Assembly (NCBI GenBank): GCA_028532985.1
Contig: JANCIK010000009.1
Location: forward strand, 930,001-994,000
Reading direction: 5' to 3'
Length of the DNA stretch: 64,000 nucleotides
DNA from: Stropharia rugosoannulata
Lineage: Eukaryota; Basidiomycota; Agaricomycetes; Agaricales; Strophariaceae
How positions within the stretch are numbered: position 1 is the first letter of the stretch; each line of letters opens with the position of its first letter. Below, in pieces: positions 51,401 to 62,817 of this stretch. The notes beneath the pieces are model-generated. The model had not been told where the DNA came from and searched no databases. It saw nothing but the letters and a program-made list of their open reading frames with translations. The position numbers were made by a program, and so were the translations under genes.

Positions 51401-53891
51401 ATTCTCACTCCGCCTGGCACCCATCGTGTTTCGTTGATCGAATAACACTTCACTCGTGCATCTTCGTTCGTTACTCGTTATTCGTTATTCGTTGATGCAC
51501 CCCTCCTTCGTTGATGCACTCCCACCTGCGTGTCCACATCGCCCAGCGACTCTCACCCACACGCCCGCCCGCCTGATGCACTCCCACCCTGCGTCTATTC
51601 AGTTTATTTTTTATTTTTTATTTATCCCCCTTTCCGACTTCTATTCAGTCCCATTCTGGACGAGACTCATCCCTGCGTTCTCGTTTCGTTTCCTATTTCC
51701 GTTCGTCTGTCTGTCTGCCTTTATGGAGCTATTTTTAGTTCTGCCTATTCTATTTTGGGAGTTGCGCGTTGTTTTATTTTTATCACTCCTTCCATCACTC
51801 CTTCCATCGTGATTCTTTCTGATTTTTCTCGCTCTCGTAATACCTTCCCTGATACGAACACTAAGCTGACTTATTATTTATCTCTTACAGGATATCGCGA
51901 ACCACCAGCTGGCACAACTACGCCCGTGGTTGCTCCGGCACGCGGCTGCGTTCGAGGCGCGCGCGCTGCGCTTGAGGTTCGGGGCCCCCCCGCCCCTGCC
52001 GTCGCCGTCGCTGTCGCTGTCGCCGTCGTTTTGTGACCCGGCGGATGAGACGATGAGGATGGGGATTAATACGAGGAAGACGGCGGCGACGGTTTCGATG
52101 AGTGTGGCTGCTGTGGGGAAGGATACGGGGGCGACGAAGGGTGCGACTACGGCGAAGGGCATGGCTGCGACGAAGGCCACCGCTACGGCGCAGGGCATGG
52201 ATTCGACGGGGGCGGCGCGGAAGGCACCCCCGCTGAGCGTGTGCACGCACCCGTATTATGCCTCTGCGCAAGCGCCGCTGTACCTCCCGCAGACACGGGC
52301 GTGGCTCGCGCGCGCGGACGAGGCGATGAGAGGACGCGCGGCGGACGGTGTTGAGCGGAAGCGCAATGATGAGGGACGTGTCGGAGGGGATGCAGGAGGA
52401 GAGGATGGTGATGATGATGGTGCAGGAGAGGATGACGACGACGATGAAGGAGAACCCGGCCGGACACGGACACGGGCACGGACACAGCGCGAAAGGACAC
52501 CGCGGACGACTACGTATACCAGCTTGACGCGCAACCAGCGGGTATACTTGTGCGTCGTGCGCGGGATTGTTGATCTTGTGTTTGAGGCGAGCGAGGGCGG
52601 GGCTGCGTTTGATTCTTGTGCCGCAGGAGGGATTGGAGGGCTGAGCGCCCCTGGGTCGCCGACGTATGGAGCCAGCTTGCCTTCTAGCCCGACCTCGTCT
52701 TCCCATCACCCCACTTCCTCTCCGTCTCCGTCTCCGTCTCCTTCTTCCACCTCCTCGTTCACAAGCACAGGCGCAGGCGTCGAGGCAAATTTCCCAGAGA
52801 CGCTGTACCTCGACCGTACACGGCTGGCAAGGCTCGGCGCGGACGCAGCCGACGCACGCTCTATAGCGCTCTTCGCACTGCTCTTCCGCATGCTCGCGCT
52901 ATGCCACCGCCCTGCACGCGGCGCGCAGGCGCAAGCGCAGAGACAGATACAGGGTTCTGCCCCGCCGCACGCGCACGACGCGGTCCTCGCCCAGCTAAAG
53001 CGCGAGCTGCGCGATATATGCCCCGCGGGGACGGGCCCGGGCGCGTGCCTCGTTCCGCCGGAGGAGGAGGAGGAGATTGAAGACTTGAGCGCATCGATAA
53101 CGACGACACGGGCAGAGCGCGTCGAGCACCGCAGGCTCCGCGCCGATCTCGCACTGCAGGTCGCCCGCCGTGCCAGCGAGCTGCAGCACGCTATGGCGGC
53201 GGACGACACGAGCATGGACACGTCCCCTGACACCCCCGCACCCGCTCCTGAAGCCAACCCCGCGCTCCTGGCACTCGCGCAGACATGGGCGCGCACACAC
53301 ATGCACCCCCGCGCGCCGCTCGCCACGCTCGTACAGACGCGACTGCGCGAGGCCGTGTTCACCGAGGTCATTGCCCGCCTCGCGCGCGTGTTCGGCCCGG
53401 TTCCGCTCACTGACGACGCCGCGATTGACGCTGGCGCTGCTGCTGCGTCGCCGTACGCCCAGCCTGTGCGTGGCGCCGCCCCGCAGGACCTTGCGCGTCT
53501 TGGTGGGATGCAGGCTGGCCGTGGGCCTGTAGGGTCCTTCGCTGCACCCCCGCCGCCGCCGTCGGCATGCGCCCCGTCCTCGTCCTCGTCCTCGTCGGCA
53601 TCCTCGTCGTACTCCTCATCATTCCCCGCACCCGCCTCGCCCGCCGCATCCGCCTCCGCAGGCGCCGCCTTCGCATTCGTCTCTGCGCCTGCGCCGCTGT
53701 CGGCGTCGGCGGGTACGAGCGCCGTGGGCGTGCTCAGCGGGACGGGCACGGGCGCCGGCGCGCTGCCTGGCCTTGCGGGCGCGGAAGACGAGGTGCGGAG
53801 GCTCGCGGAGCGCGTGGCGCGCCTTGCTGCTGTGCACCTGCACACGCACCTCCCGATGTACGAGGCCGAGGCCGAGGCGCTGCTCGCGTGA
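48472..53891 (+). CDS. TCP11/SOK1-family protein with very large low-complexity insertions
   Basis: Fungal T-complex-11 domain protein; yeast Sok1 is linked to PKA signalling. Three exons, 48472-49519, 49688-51183 and 51891-53891, give 1,514 residues, much longer than usual. The N terminus (MHHLTPNPRKRKAAS) leads into a His/Pro/Thr/Ala repeat (about residues 16-61), then Pro-, Ser- and Ala-rich tracts. The domain starts at TRHTLRELDLGVILQNPVIR, HDLLFDPNLQLRPRR and AEHYWAAVAREAASGCTC. After low-complexity blocks come LPALLAELRAVLLLVVQPL, LREHCAPMRDARVDAMVRAA, FAAVRMCVELLEVMKL and DIANHQLAQLRPWLLRHAAA. The end has YLDRTRLARLGADAADARSI and EDEVRRLAERVARLAAVHLH. GC at third codon positions is extreme compared with neighbouring genes. 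Reading frame and splices are consistent, so it looks functional. Confidence 0.83.
51184..51890 (+). repeat. Long repeat-filled intron of the TCP11/SOK1-type gene
   Basis: A 707-nt intron (donor GTGAGT, acceptor TTACAG) where most introns in the window are 45-70 nt. It contains a T-rich start, a CATTCCCATTCGCATTC-type hexamer array (about 51320-51420), repeated GTTATTCGTTA near 51470-51495, and a duplicated CACTCCTTCCAT near 51784-51808. Confidence 0.75.
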
Positions 53892-53950
53892 GCCGTGAGC
53901 CGTGAGCCTCTGTGAGCCACGAGCCGTGAGCCGTGAGTGAGCCGTGAGGA
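53889..53950. repeat. GAGCCGT heptamer repeat overlapping the TCP11 stop codon
   Basis: Imperfect repeats of GAGCCGT begin at the stop codon and run about 60 nt into the 3' region. In several frames they encode TGA repeatedly, forming a stop-rich tail. Confidence 0.65.
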
Positions 53951-56900
53951 GCGAGGCGGCTTGCACTGGACGACGTACAGATACACGCGCGCAGGGCGTA
54001 AGGACTGCGCTGCGCACCCTTGTGCCTGCCTCCCTGCACGGTATGACAGGATCTGCCTGCGGCCTCGAGTCTGTTGCGCACCACCCCATTTCAGCCGGCG
54101 AGGCGAGGCGAGGCGAGGCGAGGCGAGGCAAGGGCAGGATAGGAGTGGCGAAGCGAAGCGAACGCGAGGAGAGGCGCGGGCTCATGTGCGGGCGGAGCTT
54201 GGTCTACCACACTGGTTGGCGCCACGCGCAGAAGGTGTGCGCGTGGGCATGGTGTGCACGGGCAGGCCCCGGCCTCGAGGCAGCGGGCCCCGAGCGCCTA
54301 TCATGCACGGTGCGGCGCGTACGATAACAAGGTGCACACTGCATCGCGACGTAAGCCCAACTTAACGGGGCTAGGGCTAGGAGGCAGGACTCTACACACA
54401 ATGATACCAGAAACGCCATTGATACCCATTCGCATACCTACATTCTTACCTCCACACATGCCTGCATTATATAAATGCCCACATTCATTCCTACACCTCC
54501 GTCCGTTCGTCCTTCCGGCTCTTCGTTTGTTATTTCCGTCGGTCGGTCGGTCGGTCGGTGCATAGACACGGGCGCAAGCTCCTTACATATTGATGACCCA
54601 TATTTCGGTAACCCATATTTCATACTTACTTAGACTTATACCTATAACTTCATGCACGGAAAACTGACATATCTATACACAACGAACAGTATCTATACAT
54701 CCACACGTCACATACACTTTACTTGCATATGCATTATCCCATCGAGTCGAGTCGTCAATTGCACACCGCCATTGATTTACCCAGACCGTCGTCTGCTTCT
54801 AGCTCCCGTTCTGGCATACAAATACAATAAGCTGGAAGCTATGAAAAGATACCATCTTGCTAGAGCAGACTCGGAAAAACCAAGATAGTGGCGTCAATTC
54901 TTTTGCGTTTTCTCAGTATGCACCCGCACTGACACTCACAGCGCCACAGCTGAGCCGCCGTCCATGATTCTCCGAGGTAGTCCCAGCCTCATGTTCCAGT
55001 GTATTCCCACTGGGAGTTATTTCAAGCTACTCTATTGAGTGGCCGAGTTGAGTCTACTTCAACTAAAAATTGAACCGTAGAGTCCGTATTTGCATTTGAT
55101 ATATTACCATTCATGACAATGCATTGCTCGATTCTGTCGCCTTTAAGGAGAATTTTTTCCCTGTGTGCGTGTGTGCGTGTGTGTACCGTATGCGCAGGGA
55201 GGTAGATGGGCAGCAGTGCGATTGACAGATAGATGATATGGTACTGGTTCTATAGAGTTCTAAGTATCGCGTGCGATCCAGTCGCTTTATGTATTGATTC
55301 TCATCTGAATTGTCGATGCTAATGCAGTACGTACTATGCATGCGAGCGAACGACTCGACAAATAAGTAGGAGTCAATGGGCTCGTCTGAAACGATTTTGT
55401 ATAATTACCTTAATCGCCCATCCTCCCATAAGGTAGCTGTCAAGCGACCTAGGAGAAGTGCCATAACAGGAGAACATTTCTCTCTAAAACAGCAAGTGAC
55501 ATGCATAGTAAATGCACGTCCACTCACCGGCTACTGCTCTACTTACTTATTTATAAAAATCACATTGTCATTCTATTCAAATCGACACTCCTGTACACGA
55601 TTACCTGCGACGTTACATACCGTGCTGTCAGCATCAGCAGCGGAAGACCGCAGTTCTCAATTAAATGGGCTGTCTTCTACACTTAAAAAAAGTATGTGTA
55701 TATGCAGTATGCAGTATAATACGAATACAATGCCCGCTTCGCCACGCTAGAGAAGGCAGCCCGACAGCGTATTGACACGACACGCGGCGGCCGCTGACAA
55801 GACGAATAAATAGGTTATTGGTGAATGAAGCAAGTTCGTACCCAGCGAACAATCTAATCTATTTGTACTCTATATTAGCTTCCTATTCCCTCCTATCCCA
55901 TTCCATCTATTCTATTCTATTCTATTCTCTCCTAATCCCGTCCAATTCAGTCCGCCCATTCTATTCCCAGCAACACGCTCGCTCTCATGTCCACGTCCAA
56001 ATTGAATTACGCTATAGCACTGGCAGCGACCTGTCTCTTACGCCAAGTTCCACCTCCCCATCGGTGCTTGTAAACGGGATTAACTCCCCCCATCGACCCA
56101 CTCCACGCACGTCGATCGTCAGCCCATGAGCACACCTGTCCTGATCAGGGAACATGCGTGGGTGCGCGAGCGGGCTTGGCTAACTAGCTCTGCAAGAGCA
56201 AAGAAAGAAAAAGCTTACCTTGCACGAACTCGCGGTATGCCACAATTGCATTTCGCCCTCCTATCCCAGGCGGGCTATTCACTAACATGCATTTATCACA
56301 GCGTGGGCACCCCCGCGTCTTGGAGGGGAATGGATTGCAGGCGACGAAAGACCACGAGTCCCACCTCGTGTGCACGCCTAGTACCCACCCAACAGCCTAT
56401 CGACCTGCCCAGTATGTCCATACCCACCTACTCGGACGCAAAAGGCAACTGCACATTGTACGCTATATACGGCAGCTTCATACACGGGCGGCGCATGTGC
56501 GGGCCCGGGGCTGGCACCGCATATACGTACGTGGTTGCGTGCTCGAGTACGGCAGGTGGGTCCCGGGGGCGCGGGCGCGGGGACGCACCCCGCTTCTTCG
56601 CCGTGAGCAGGGGCTTCGATGTGTTGCTCATGAATGCACATATCATATCATATCATACCATACGAACATATGTCGAGTCGCCTGCGCGATCGCGCGTTCC
56701 CATGCGTCGCCTGTTCTGTGCCGCGCGATCGAGGCAAGGCGGGCCCGGCAGTCCGTCGCTGTGGCCACACGGCGGGCAGGGGTGAGCAGGTGCTGCTCGC
56801 TCGCACTGGGTACGCTGCGCGCTGCGCTCCGCCGTGAGGGAGATTAGATAACACCAGGCAGGACGTGCATGTAGACGGCTCTTGCTCCCAGCACAGAAGC

Positions 56901-57595
56901 GATATGATGAATACGCAGTACGTATAGATAGAAGCTAAAATGAAGACAACATACACCAGGCGGACTTCCCAATCGTCTTGTCCGTCTTTCGTTTCGCTTT
57001 GCCCACTTCTGGACGACAGGACTTAGCACCGCAGTCGCCCAGCAGGAAAAAAGGAAGCGCCTGGCGGGTGGGCCAAGGTGGGCTATTACATTGCATGTAT
57101 GCGCGTTCGCATAATTGTAACATTGTCCCCTTTCATCTAAACATAAGGGGACCAAATGTGAAGACCAGGAGCCGTCTTGGTTACTCCAAGGGAGATTAGT
57201 CCATTCCCGATGGGCAGCAGGCAAAACGCCCCACCACCATGCCCAGGAGACGCCAGAAGAGTGAATTAAAGTGCCACTGTGCGATCGCTGGCTTAATTAT
57301 CCCTGGTCTAGTAGCGTGAAATCGGCGTATAGCGCAATCAATGCAGAATAAACCGCGCGGGGCGAGGAGACAGAAGAAGATCCGTACCCAGCGGCGGCGC
57401 GAATGCGTCGCGCGAGCTCCAATTGCTGCTCGATCACAGGGCGCAAGTTGGGCGATTATTTTGGCAAGACCATGAGAGGAACACACATGCCAAGCGGTCG
57501 GCAGTGCTCCGTCAGCAACTAAACTGACACCATGGTGGCTGCCAGGGGGTGAACATTAGTGCAAGCTATTTCTCTCAATGTCATCGTAATGGGAA
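53892..57595. other. 3.7-kb region without recognised genes after the TCP11 gene
   Basis: No gene is supported. It contains microsatellites: GGCGA (54097-54130), GTCG near 54538-54558, GTGTGC near 55160-55183, TTCTA near 55900-55925, and ATCAT near 56641-56660. Open frames of 100-220 codons near 56126-56847 are overlapping, of odd composition and not backed by domains. GC content varies sharply. Confidence 0.5.
54097..54130. repeat. GGCGA pentamer array
   Basis: About six or seven tandem copies of GGCGA, followed by imperfect GCGAA copies to about 54165. Confidence 0.7.
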
Positions 57596-58757
57596 ATGTT
57601 ACGGCAGGTATGGACGTTTTCAGGCCTGGGTCCGCTTCGACGTGTGTGTCCGACAAGGAAGCAGGTGCATAAATGGGTTCGACATGTCTTCCCAGAATTT
57701 ATTCCGGAAAAAGCTAATCTGAACGTGTTCGGAGGTGTCCTACAAAAGCAGGAGGGTAACAACAGGCGGGATTCTATTATAAAGCGGCTTGCAAATCACC
57801 ATGAGAGTCGTACATGGAGTAAGAGACGTGTAAGTAGTACGCACCGTCTCGTCCGAGCGCCACCGACAATGACGAGCCTCGTTGTGGTGTAATCTTAATG
57901 AAATGCTAGTCCTATTTCCACCCTAGTTCGCCGTGATAGGGGATGCAGGCATAGGCTTGAATGGATGGGCATCAAGCTGAACGCCATCGTTTCTGACCAT
58001 CCAAGAAGGGTCGACTCAAAAAGGCAAACCGCCTACTACCTACTTCTGCTCTTCAAGTGTCAGGATGTAATAAGGCGATTCAATGAGCAACGCCGTAGTG
58101 TCAAGGCAGGATATAGCACCGTACAGAGGAGGGGTTGCATAGTAGTCGATCACCACCGTTGATGAAATTTCCAGATAATGCATATGTGCCTCCACTTTAG
58201 GAACGGTCACTGAGTCAGCCTTCCCGCGAACCACACTCAATATGCTCACCACTATTTTTACCTGACAGGCCGCTTTCAGTTATGCTCAATTATATTACTG
58301 CTGGGCAGGATTGTCGAGAGATTGACGTCGTTCGCATCCACATTTTGATCTTCCGGAGCCGCGTGTTCGGTGAGCTATCAAGGTGTGCCCAAATCTGGAG
58401 GTAAACCCGGACCTACGCTCGCACAAAGCCATTCGTATGTTCAGCGTGTTGCGCGCATGGAAGCAAACAGGGTATGTGCCCAAACTGGCAGAAGCTCAGC
58501 GAAACATGGAAAGAAAACATCCAGCTAGCATGTATGTTGGTTTGTTGCATTTGCGAAGGTCGCTTCAAGCGAAAGCTTACCTTGTAACCGATGCTCCCCA
58601 GATGGTTGTTCTTTCATGGGCCTTTCATGAAGACGATATGCCCACACAGTGGCCGCGTGTTGTTGGAAATTTTCGCCGAGCATTGTCGCCTCCTGATAAT
58701 TTAAACGGGAATTACGAGATCACTTCACATTTCCTTTTTGCGCGGCGCTTGTGCTGA
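57596..58757 (+). CDS. Unrecognised possible multi-exon gene or relic
   Basis: Family not recognised. The first block, 57596 to about 57829, reads MLRQVWTFSGLGPLRRVCPT and contains KWVRHVFPEFIPEKANLNVF. A GTAAGT donor at about 57830 and an acceptor at about 57925 join it in frame to HRLEWMGIKLNAIVSDHPRR and QTAYYLLLLFKCQD. A later block ending at 58757 has DLRSHKAIRMFSVLRAWKQT, MYVGLLHLRRSLQAKAYLVT and APQMVVLSWAFHEDD. The joins between about 58070 and 58385 could not be made cleanly; an intermediate frame with MLNYITAGQDCREIDVV runs into a stop. It may be a real gene with missed exons, or a decayed one. Composition is like the normal genes, not the repeats next to it. Confidence 0.3.
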
Positions 58758-59413
58758 GCGACGAGTCCATGGCTTTTACAGAGGCCGGAAATGAGAATGA
58801 GGTGGTGGTCTTGAACCAAAACAAGAGAAACACGAGGCAAAGTCAATCGTCGTTTTCATAACCCGCCGAACGGCATGGCCTCAGCCACTGCTGAATTTCA
58901 GCTTCCAACACACCTTGGCTAAATTGCCTTGGAGCATACAGCTGCACTCTATTTCGAAGAAATCAGATCCTGCTTAAATGGGGCTACGAACTGAACTGAA
59001 CCGAGTGTCTTCTCTTCAACTTGGATCAAGTTCCGCGAAATAGGGTAGCTGTTTCTCCGGTTGCGAATCTGTTCCGGCAGATGAATTGAGTCTCATTACT
59101 GATAATAATATGAGCATCGGAGACGTGCACGAACTCATAGGTACAAATTAGATGCCGAACAATCTAGACTGCAGCAAGGCTTGGACGACATGGGAGAAGG
59201 GAGGTGAAGGGCCGTGTGAAGGATGTTTCCCACGTACCACTTCGTACCCACTGGCGGTCGGTACCACTGGCAGTACCTTGAATGGATAGCCCTGCACATC
59301 ACTGTTGATTTCCACCTTCTAGTCCTGTCTATTGAACTTGCCCGATTGTGAGCGACAATTGCATACTGGAGGACTCAGCTGCACGTTGACAAACTTCCAC
59401 CTCCAGTGCAGCG
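58758..59413. other. Intergenic region upstream of DcpS
   Basis: About 650 bp with no recognised gene; it holds the promoter of the decapping enzyme gene. Confidence 0.5.
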
Positions 59414-60629
59414 ATGTCCGAATTATCAAGATTAGATGTAGCTCACTTGCAGCAGTTCTCTTTTGAACGTGTCCTCAATGAAGATCCCTTAACGCACTCT
59501 CTGATTCTTCTAGGATATATGCCCGATCCTTCATCCGGACAAACTGTCAACGCGATCGTTCGAATAGAGAAAACCGCGTTGAAACCAGACGACGGCCCCA
59601 ATTTCTTCGGGGGCAATGCGTTGATTGAGACTATGGCACTGGAAGAGAGCACGGATATCGTGAGGCAATACCTCCGTCTGCACAGAGCCATATCTGAGAC
59701 CAATTGCAGTATTCGTGGCTTTTTGGATGGTTTGGAAATCAAACGCGTCGACCGGCGGATGTCAAGGTCAATGTCATCTGCCCAGCTACGGAGGTTCATA
59801 TTCGCAAGGTAGGGACCTCCGAGCCTTTATGCCAACCGAAGAACTCGTTTTACCTTTAGGCTATATAGTACACGAAACAGGAGCAAATTTTAATCCGCGA
59901 AACACCTGCAGTGTACCAAAAGTACACCAAACCATATGTCGACAAATTTCCTGCCGCACGAACGCAGTGGTAATCATAATTAGAGTAACCCGTATTTCTA
60001 TCATGCTGATATCATACACAGGGTCGAAGATATACTCAATGGAAAATCGGAGCAAAACAAAATGCTTTATTCTTCCCCGGAATATGTTATCCTGCCTGAT
60101 ATGAAATGGGATGGCATGACCTTGACGTCGTTGTATTTGCTAGCCATCGTTCACGATCGTACTATACGAAGCCTACGCGACCTCAGAAAAAAACATCTCG
60201 GCCTTCTCAGATCCATATATGACGAAGCGCATCGTATAGTCCAAGAAAAATGGGGCTTGGGTCCCGGATCTCTGAGGATGCATGTGCACTACCAACCAAG
60301 TTATTGTGCGTAGTATTTTTGCAGACATGGAATACGGATTGACCTTGCGTATCCTAGATCACTTCCATGTGCATATAGTCAACGCAAATTATCAAGGAGG
60401 GTTGGGAATGATCATTGGACAGGCGCATCTCCTGGATGACATTATATCTCTTGTCAGTAATATGGGATTTGTGCTGTTCATCTCTAACCAAACCTTGCAG
60501 CTTGAACTTGATCCTGACGAAGGGCCAGGAATATTTGAAAGGATGACGCTCACCTACGGTATTGGGGATCAGCATGGATTATATGAAGTAATGCGTCATG
60601 CCACTGAGAATGTACAAGCCAACGCTTAG
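59414..60629 (+). CDS. Scavenger mRNA decapping enzyme, DcpS/DCS family (HIT)
   Basis: Hydrolyses m7GpppN cap remnants left by 3'-5' mRNA decay, releasing m7GMP. Six exons join in frame. The start MSELSRLDVAHLQQFSFERV is followed by NFFGGNALIETMALEESTDI; then YSWLFGWFGNQTRRPADVKV and NVICPATEVHIRK; then YTKQEQILIRETPAVYQKYT and FPAARTQW; then VEDILNGKSEQNKMLYSS, the substrate-binding block VILPDMKWDGMTLTSLYLLA, and SLRDLRKKHLGLLRSIYDEA. The histidine triad HFHVHIVNANY spans about 60360-60390, with the central His as nucleophile. The last exon carries LTYGIGDQHGLYEVM. The fifth intron (60453-60500, 48 nt) is a multiple of three with no stop. Length is near the usual 320-340 residues. Convergent with the amidohydrolase. 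Confidence 0.93.
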
Positions 60630-60900
60630 ATACGGACTTTGATTTGTGTATTCATTGAGGACTACGTTGCCAACCACTTGGAACTGCGCGTATACGCTAC
60701 TAGCTTTCCCGCCTTGACAGTTGTCCTATCAAACGGTGGATTTAACACCGCACTCCGCAATGTCGACCTGCCATGAAGAACAACAAAGTTGGCGTGATCG
60801 CCTATGCTCAGTGCCAGGCTAGCAGGAATTTCTCGCTCCGAAAGGCCGAGCGCACGCTTCGAGGTCGTGCTTACGGATTTCTAAAACATGAAAAGTCAGC

Positions 60901-62329
60901 TTATTTGTATGGTTGTGGATTGTGATGAGAAGAACATGCCACGAGTGTGTCAATAGCCTCTGGCGTCGCCGCCTGGAAGATAGCAACTGCAAAGGTGCAT
61001 AACGACAGTGGATCGAGCGAGCCTTGCGGCGTAAATGCGTTGTCGACATTATTCACAGACATGGCAACTTCAATACCGTACTGCTGAGCAAGGTGTGGCA
61101 CATGCAGCGTCCCACGAGGAGAGCCCAATCCAGCATCGGACCGTAGCATGTAAATGTCCGACTGAGGCAGGCCAACTAATACAATTGGGATGTCTGCAAT
61201 GGCGTCTACGAGATCTCGCCATTCTTTGTCAGAAAGCAGCTGCAGACGCGAAGCATGTCCAATGGTGATGCGTGGGCAAGGGCGCTCCGCAGTAGTAGCA
61301 GAAGTAGCAGCAAGGTTTAGTCTGTATCGCCTTTTCGCCTGTGCGATCACCTCGTAGATCAAGAGCTCTGAGTTTGGATTCAAATTGTAATCGAGATGAA
61401 AGTCAACGAGGTCGAGGTCGTGGGCGTCCGCTATGTCAAAGATAAGGTTTATGTTCCTTTTAGCCTGTTCCAGGGTAGGCTCGACATACGGAGCTGACCC
61501 AACGACGCTCACACCACGGCGGGACGCGGCTTCCTTGAATAGACCCCAGTTTTCCCCTGGATCTTCGCAGTCCGAACGCGCAAACAGCGGCTCTTGCGCA
61601 AAGACTGGCAAACGCGCGTTAGGTCGGGTAGTCAAAATTCTGATGGAATAAGTGCGCACTGGCAATCTGGATGTCGCACTGGGTAGCATAGTCCTTTTGG
61701 AGAAGCTGCGCCGTTTCTAGACATGCGAACCCAACGGATGAGTCTATCTCGACGTGAGCCCGCATCGAGGTCACCCCAAACTGCACGCTTTCTCTGATTA
61801 TGCGCGCACCGCGGCTGTACAGGTCCTGCACGTCGCGACGGAACGCCGCTTTGGCCATTTTCGTTATACCCATGGCTTCCGTAAAATCGCTGTATTAAGG
61901 GTGCATGATCGTATCGCGCAAGCAGCAAACGGTGTAAGGAAGGCGCACCCTTTGATCAGGTCTCCGCATCTGTCAAGAATGAAGCACTTATCAAGGTGAA
62001 TGTGTGAATGACAAAGCCTTAAGTGAGGGAAGGTCAGTCCGGTTGCGGTAACCTGAAGGCACAGAGTTCAATATTGGAACTCACGAGGGCACAAGTAGGC
62101 TGTCTGTTCCGTCAATTAAAGAGCCTATCGGATGGACAAAATGGTCCTGGCTCGTGGCCAACATCACTTTGCCATCTGACGGTGATATGTTCGTTATCCG
62201 ACCGTCTGCGCACTCCACTGTCCAGCGCTGCGCCGCTTTTTCCTTGTCCGCGTAAGGCAAAAAGACGTTGTGCACCATCATAACATTAGAACTGCCTGGT
62301 AAGCGTGAGGGGAAGTCATTTCCCGCCAT
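60901..62329 (-). CDS. Amidohydrolase-superfamily protein, cytosine-deaminase-like
   Basis: Metal-dependent hydrolase with a TIM-barrel fold; fungal relatives resemble bacterial CodA, but the substrate is unknown. Four exons join in frame. The first (MAGNDFPSRLPGSSNVMMVH to LLVPS) gives the small beta-sandwich part. The second holds the first metal motif HSHIHLDKCFI (about 61980-62010), then DRCGDLIKG. The third has DFTEAMGITKMAKAAFRRDV and SVQFGVTSMRAHVEIDSSVG. The last has FAQEPLFARSDCEDPGENWG, DLDLVDFHLDYNLNPNSELL (the HLDY block), TIGHASRLQLLSDKEWRDLV (metal-ligand His) and MSVNNVDNAFTPQGSLDPL (catalytic-region Asp). It ends HHNPQPYK. About 430 residues, normal for the family. Start at 62329 chosen as the first in-frame Met. 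Confidence 0.85.
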
Positions 62330-62344
62330 AGGCGTTGGCTTCGG

Positions 62345-62659
62345 TTACCAGCTATACGACGTTATCAAGTAGGTTGTTTGGGTCGCCGTGAGGAATACCA
62401 TGTAATGACATTCCGCGTGAGACAGAGATAAGTGTCGCAGGGATTGTTCGGCATCTAATTGATCATATGCTTGCCTTGAGTTTGCCATAAGTTCATGCAT
62501 GCCTTCAATGCTCATATTTTCATCGCATAGTAGGCTTAATTCATCTTCCAGTATAGATTCGTAGGGGGGAGACAGCCAGCCGGTTATTTCATGGGACATG
62601 TTGCGAACTTGACAAGAACTTTCGAGGAACTGGAAGAACCAAGGAAGAACTTGATGCAA
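62345..62659 (-). CDS. Small open frame of doubtful status
   Basis: 104 codons on the minus strand just upstream of the amidohydrolase start, in the divergent region shared with the uL5m gene. The core reads MSHEITGWLSPPYESILEDE and MSIEGMHELMANSRQAYDQL, acidic and helix-like, then a tail that looks non-coding (TATQTTYLITSYSW). It may be a small protein with a missed splice, part of an upstream leader, or chance. No family was recognised. Confidence 0.25.
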   Translation of the reverse strand: MHQVLPWFFQFLESSCQVRNMSHEITGWLSPPYESILEDELSLLCDENMSIEGMHELMANSRQAYDQLDAEQSLRHLSLSHAECHYMVFLTATQTTYLITSYSW

Positions 62660-62817
62660 ATTGTAAGGAAGAGTCGGTTCTTTTCAGTTTATAACTCCAT
62701 GAGGTGATTTGGTATAGGAATAAAGTGCAGCTGTGTGGATACCAATTAAAGGTTTGGCGGAGATGTGTTGCATGCTAATATTCAACATGTTGAAGGAGTC
62801 CGCGCAAGTTGGATGCT

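Noticed and set aside
48600..53986. Long antisense open frames (up to 426 codons) inside the TCP11/SOK1-type gene
   Set aside because: The very high GC content removes stop codons on both strands; the frames give Arg/Ala/Ser-rich nonsense, whereas the plus-strand frame carries conserved TCP11 blocks.
56126..56847. Overlapping plus-strand open frames of 186 and 219 codons
   Set aside because: Two frames are open over the same GC-rich DNA, neither has a domain, and composition is unlike the confirmed genes.
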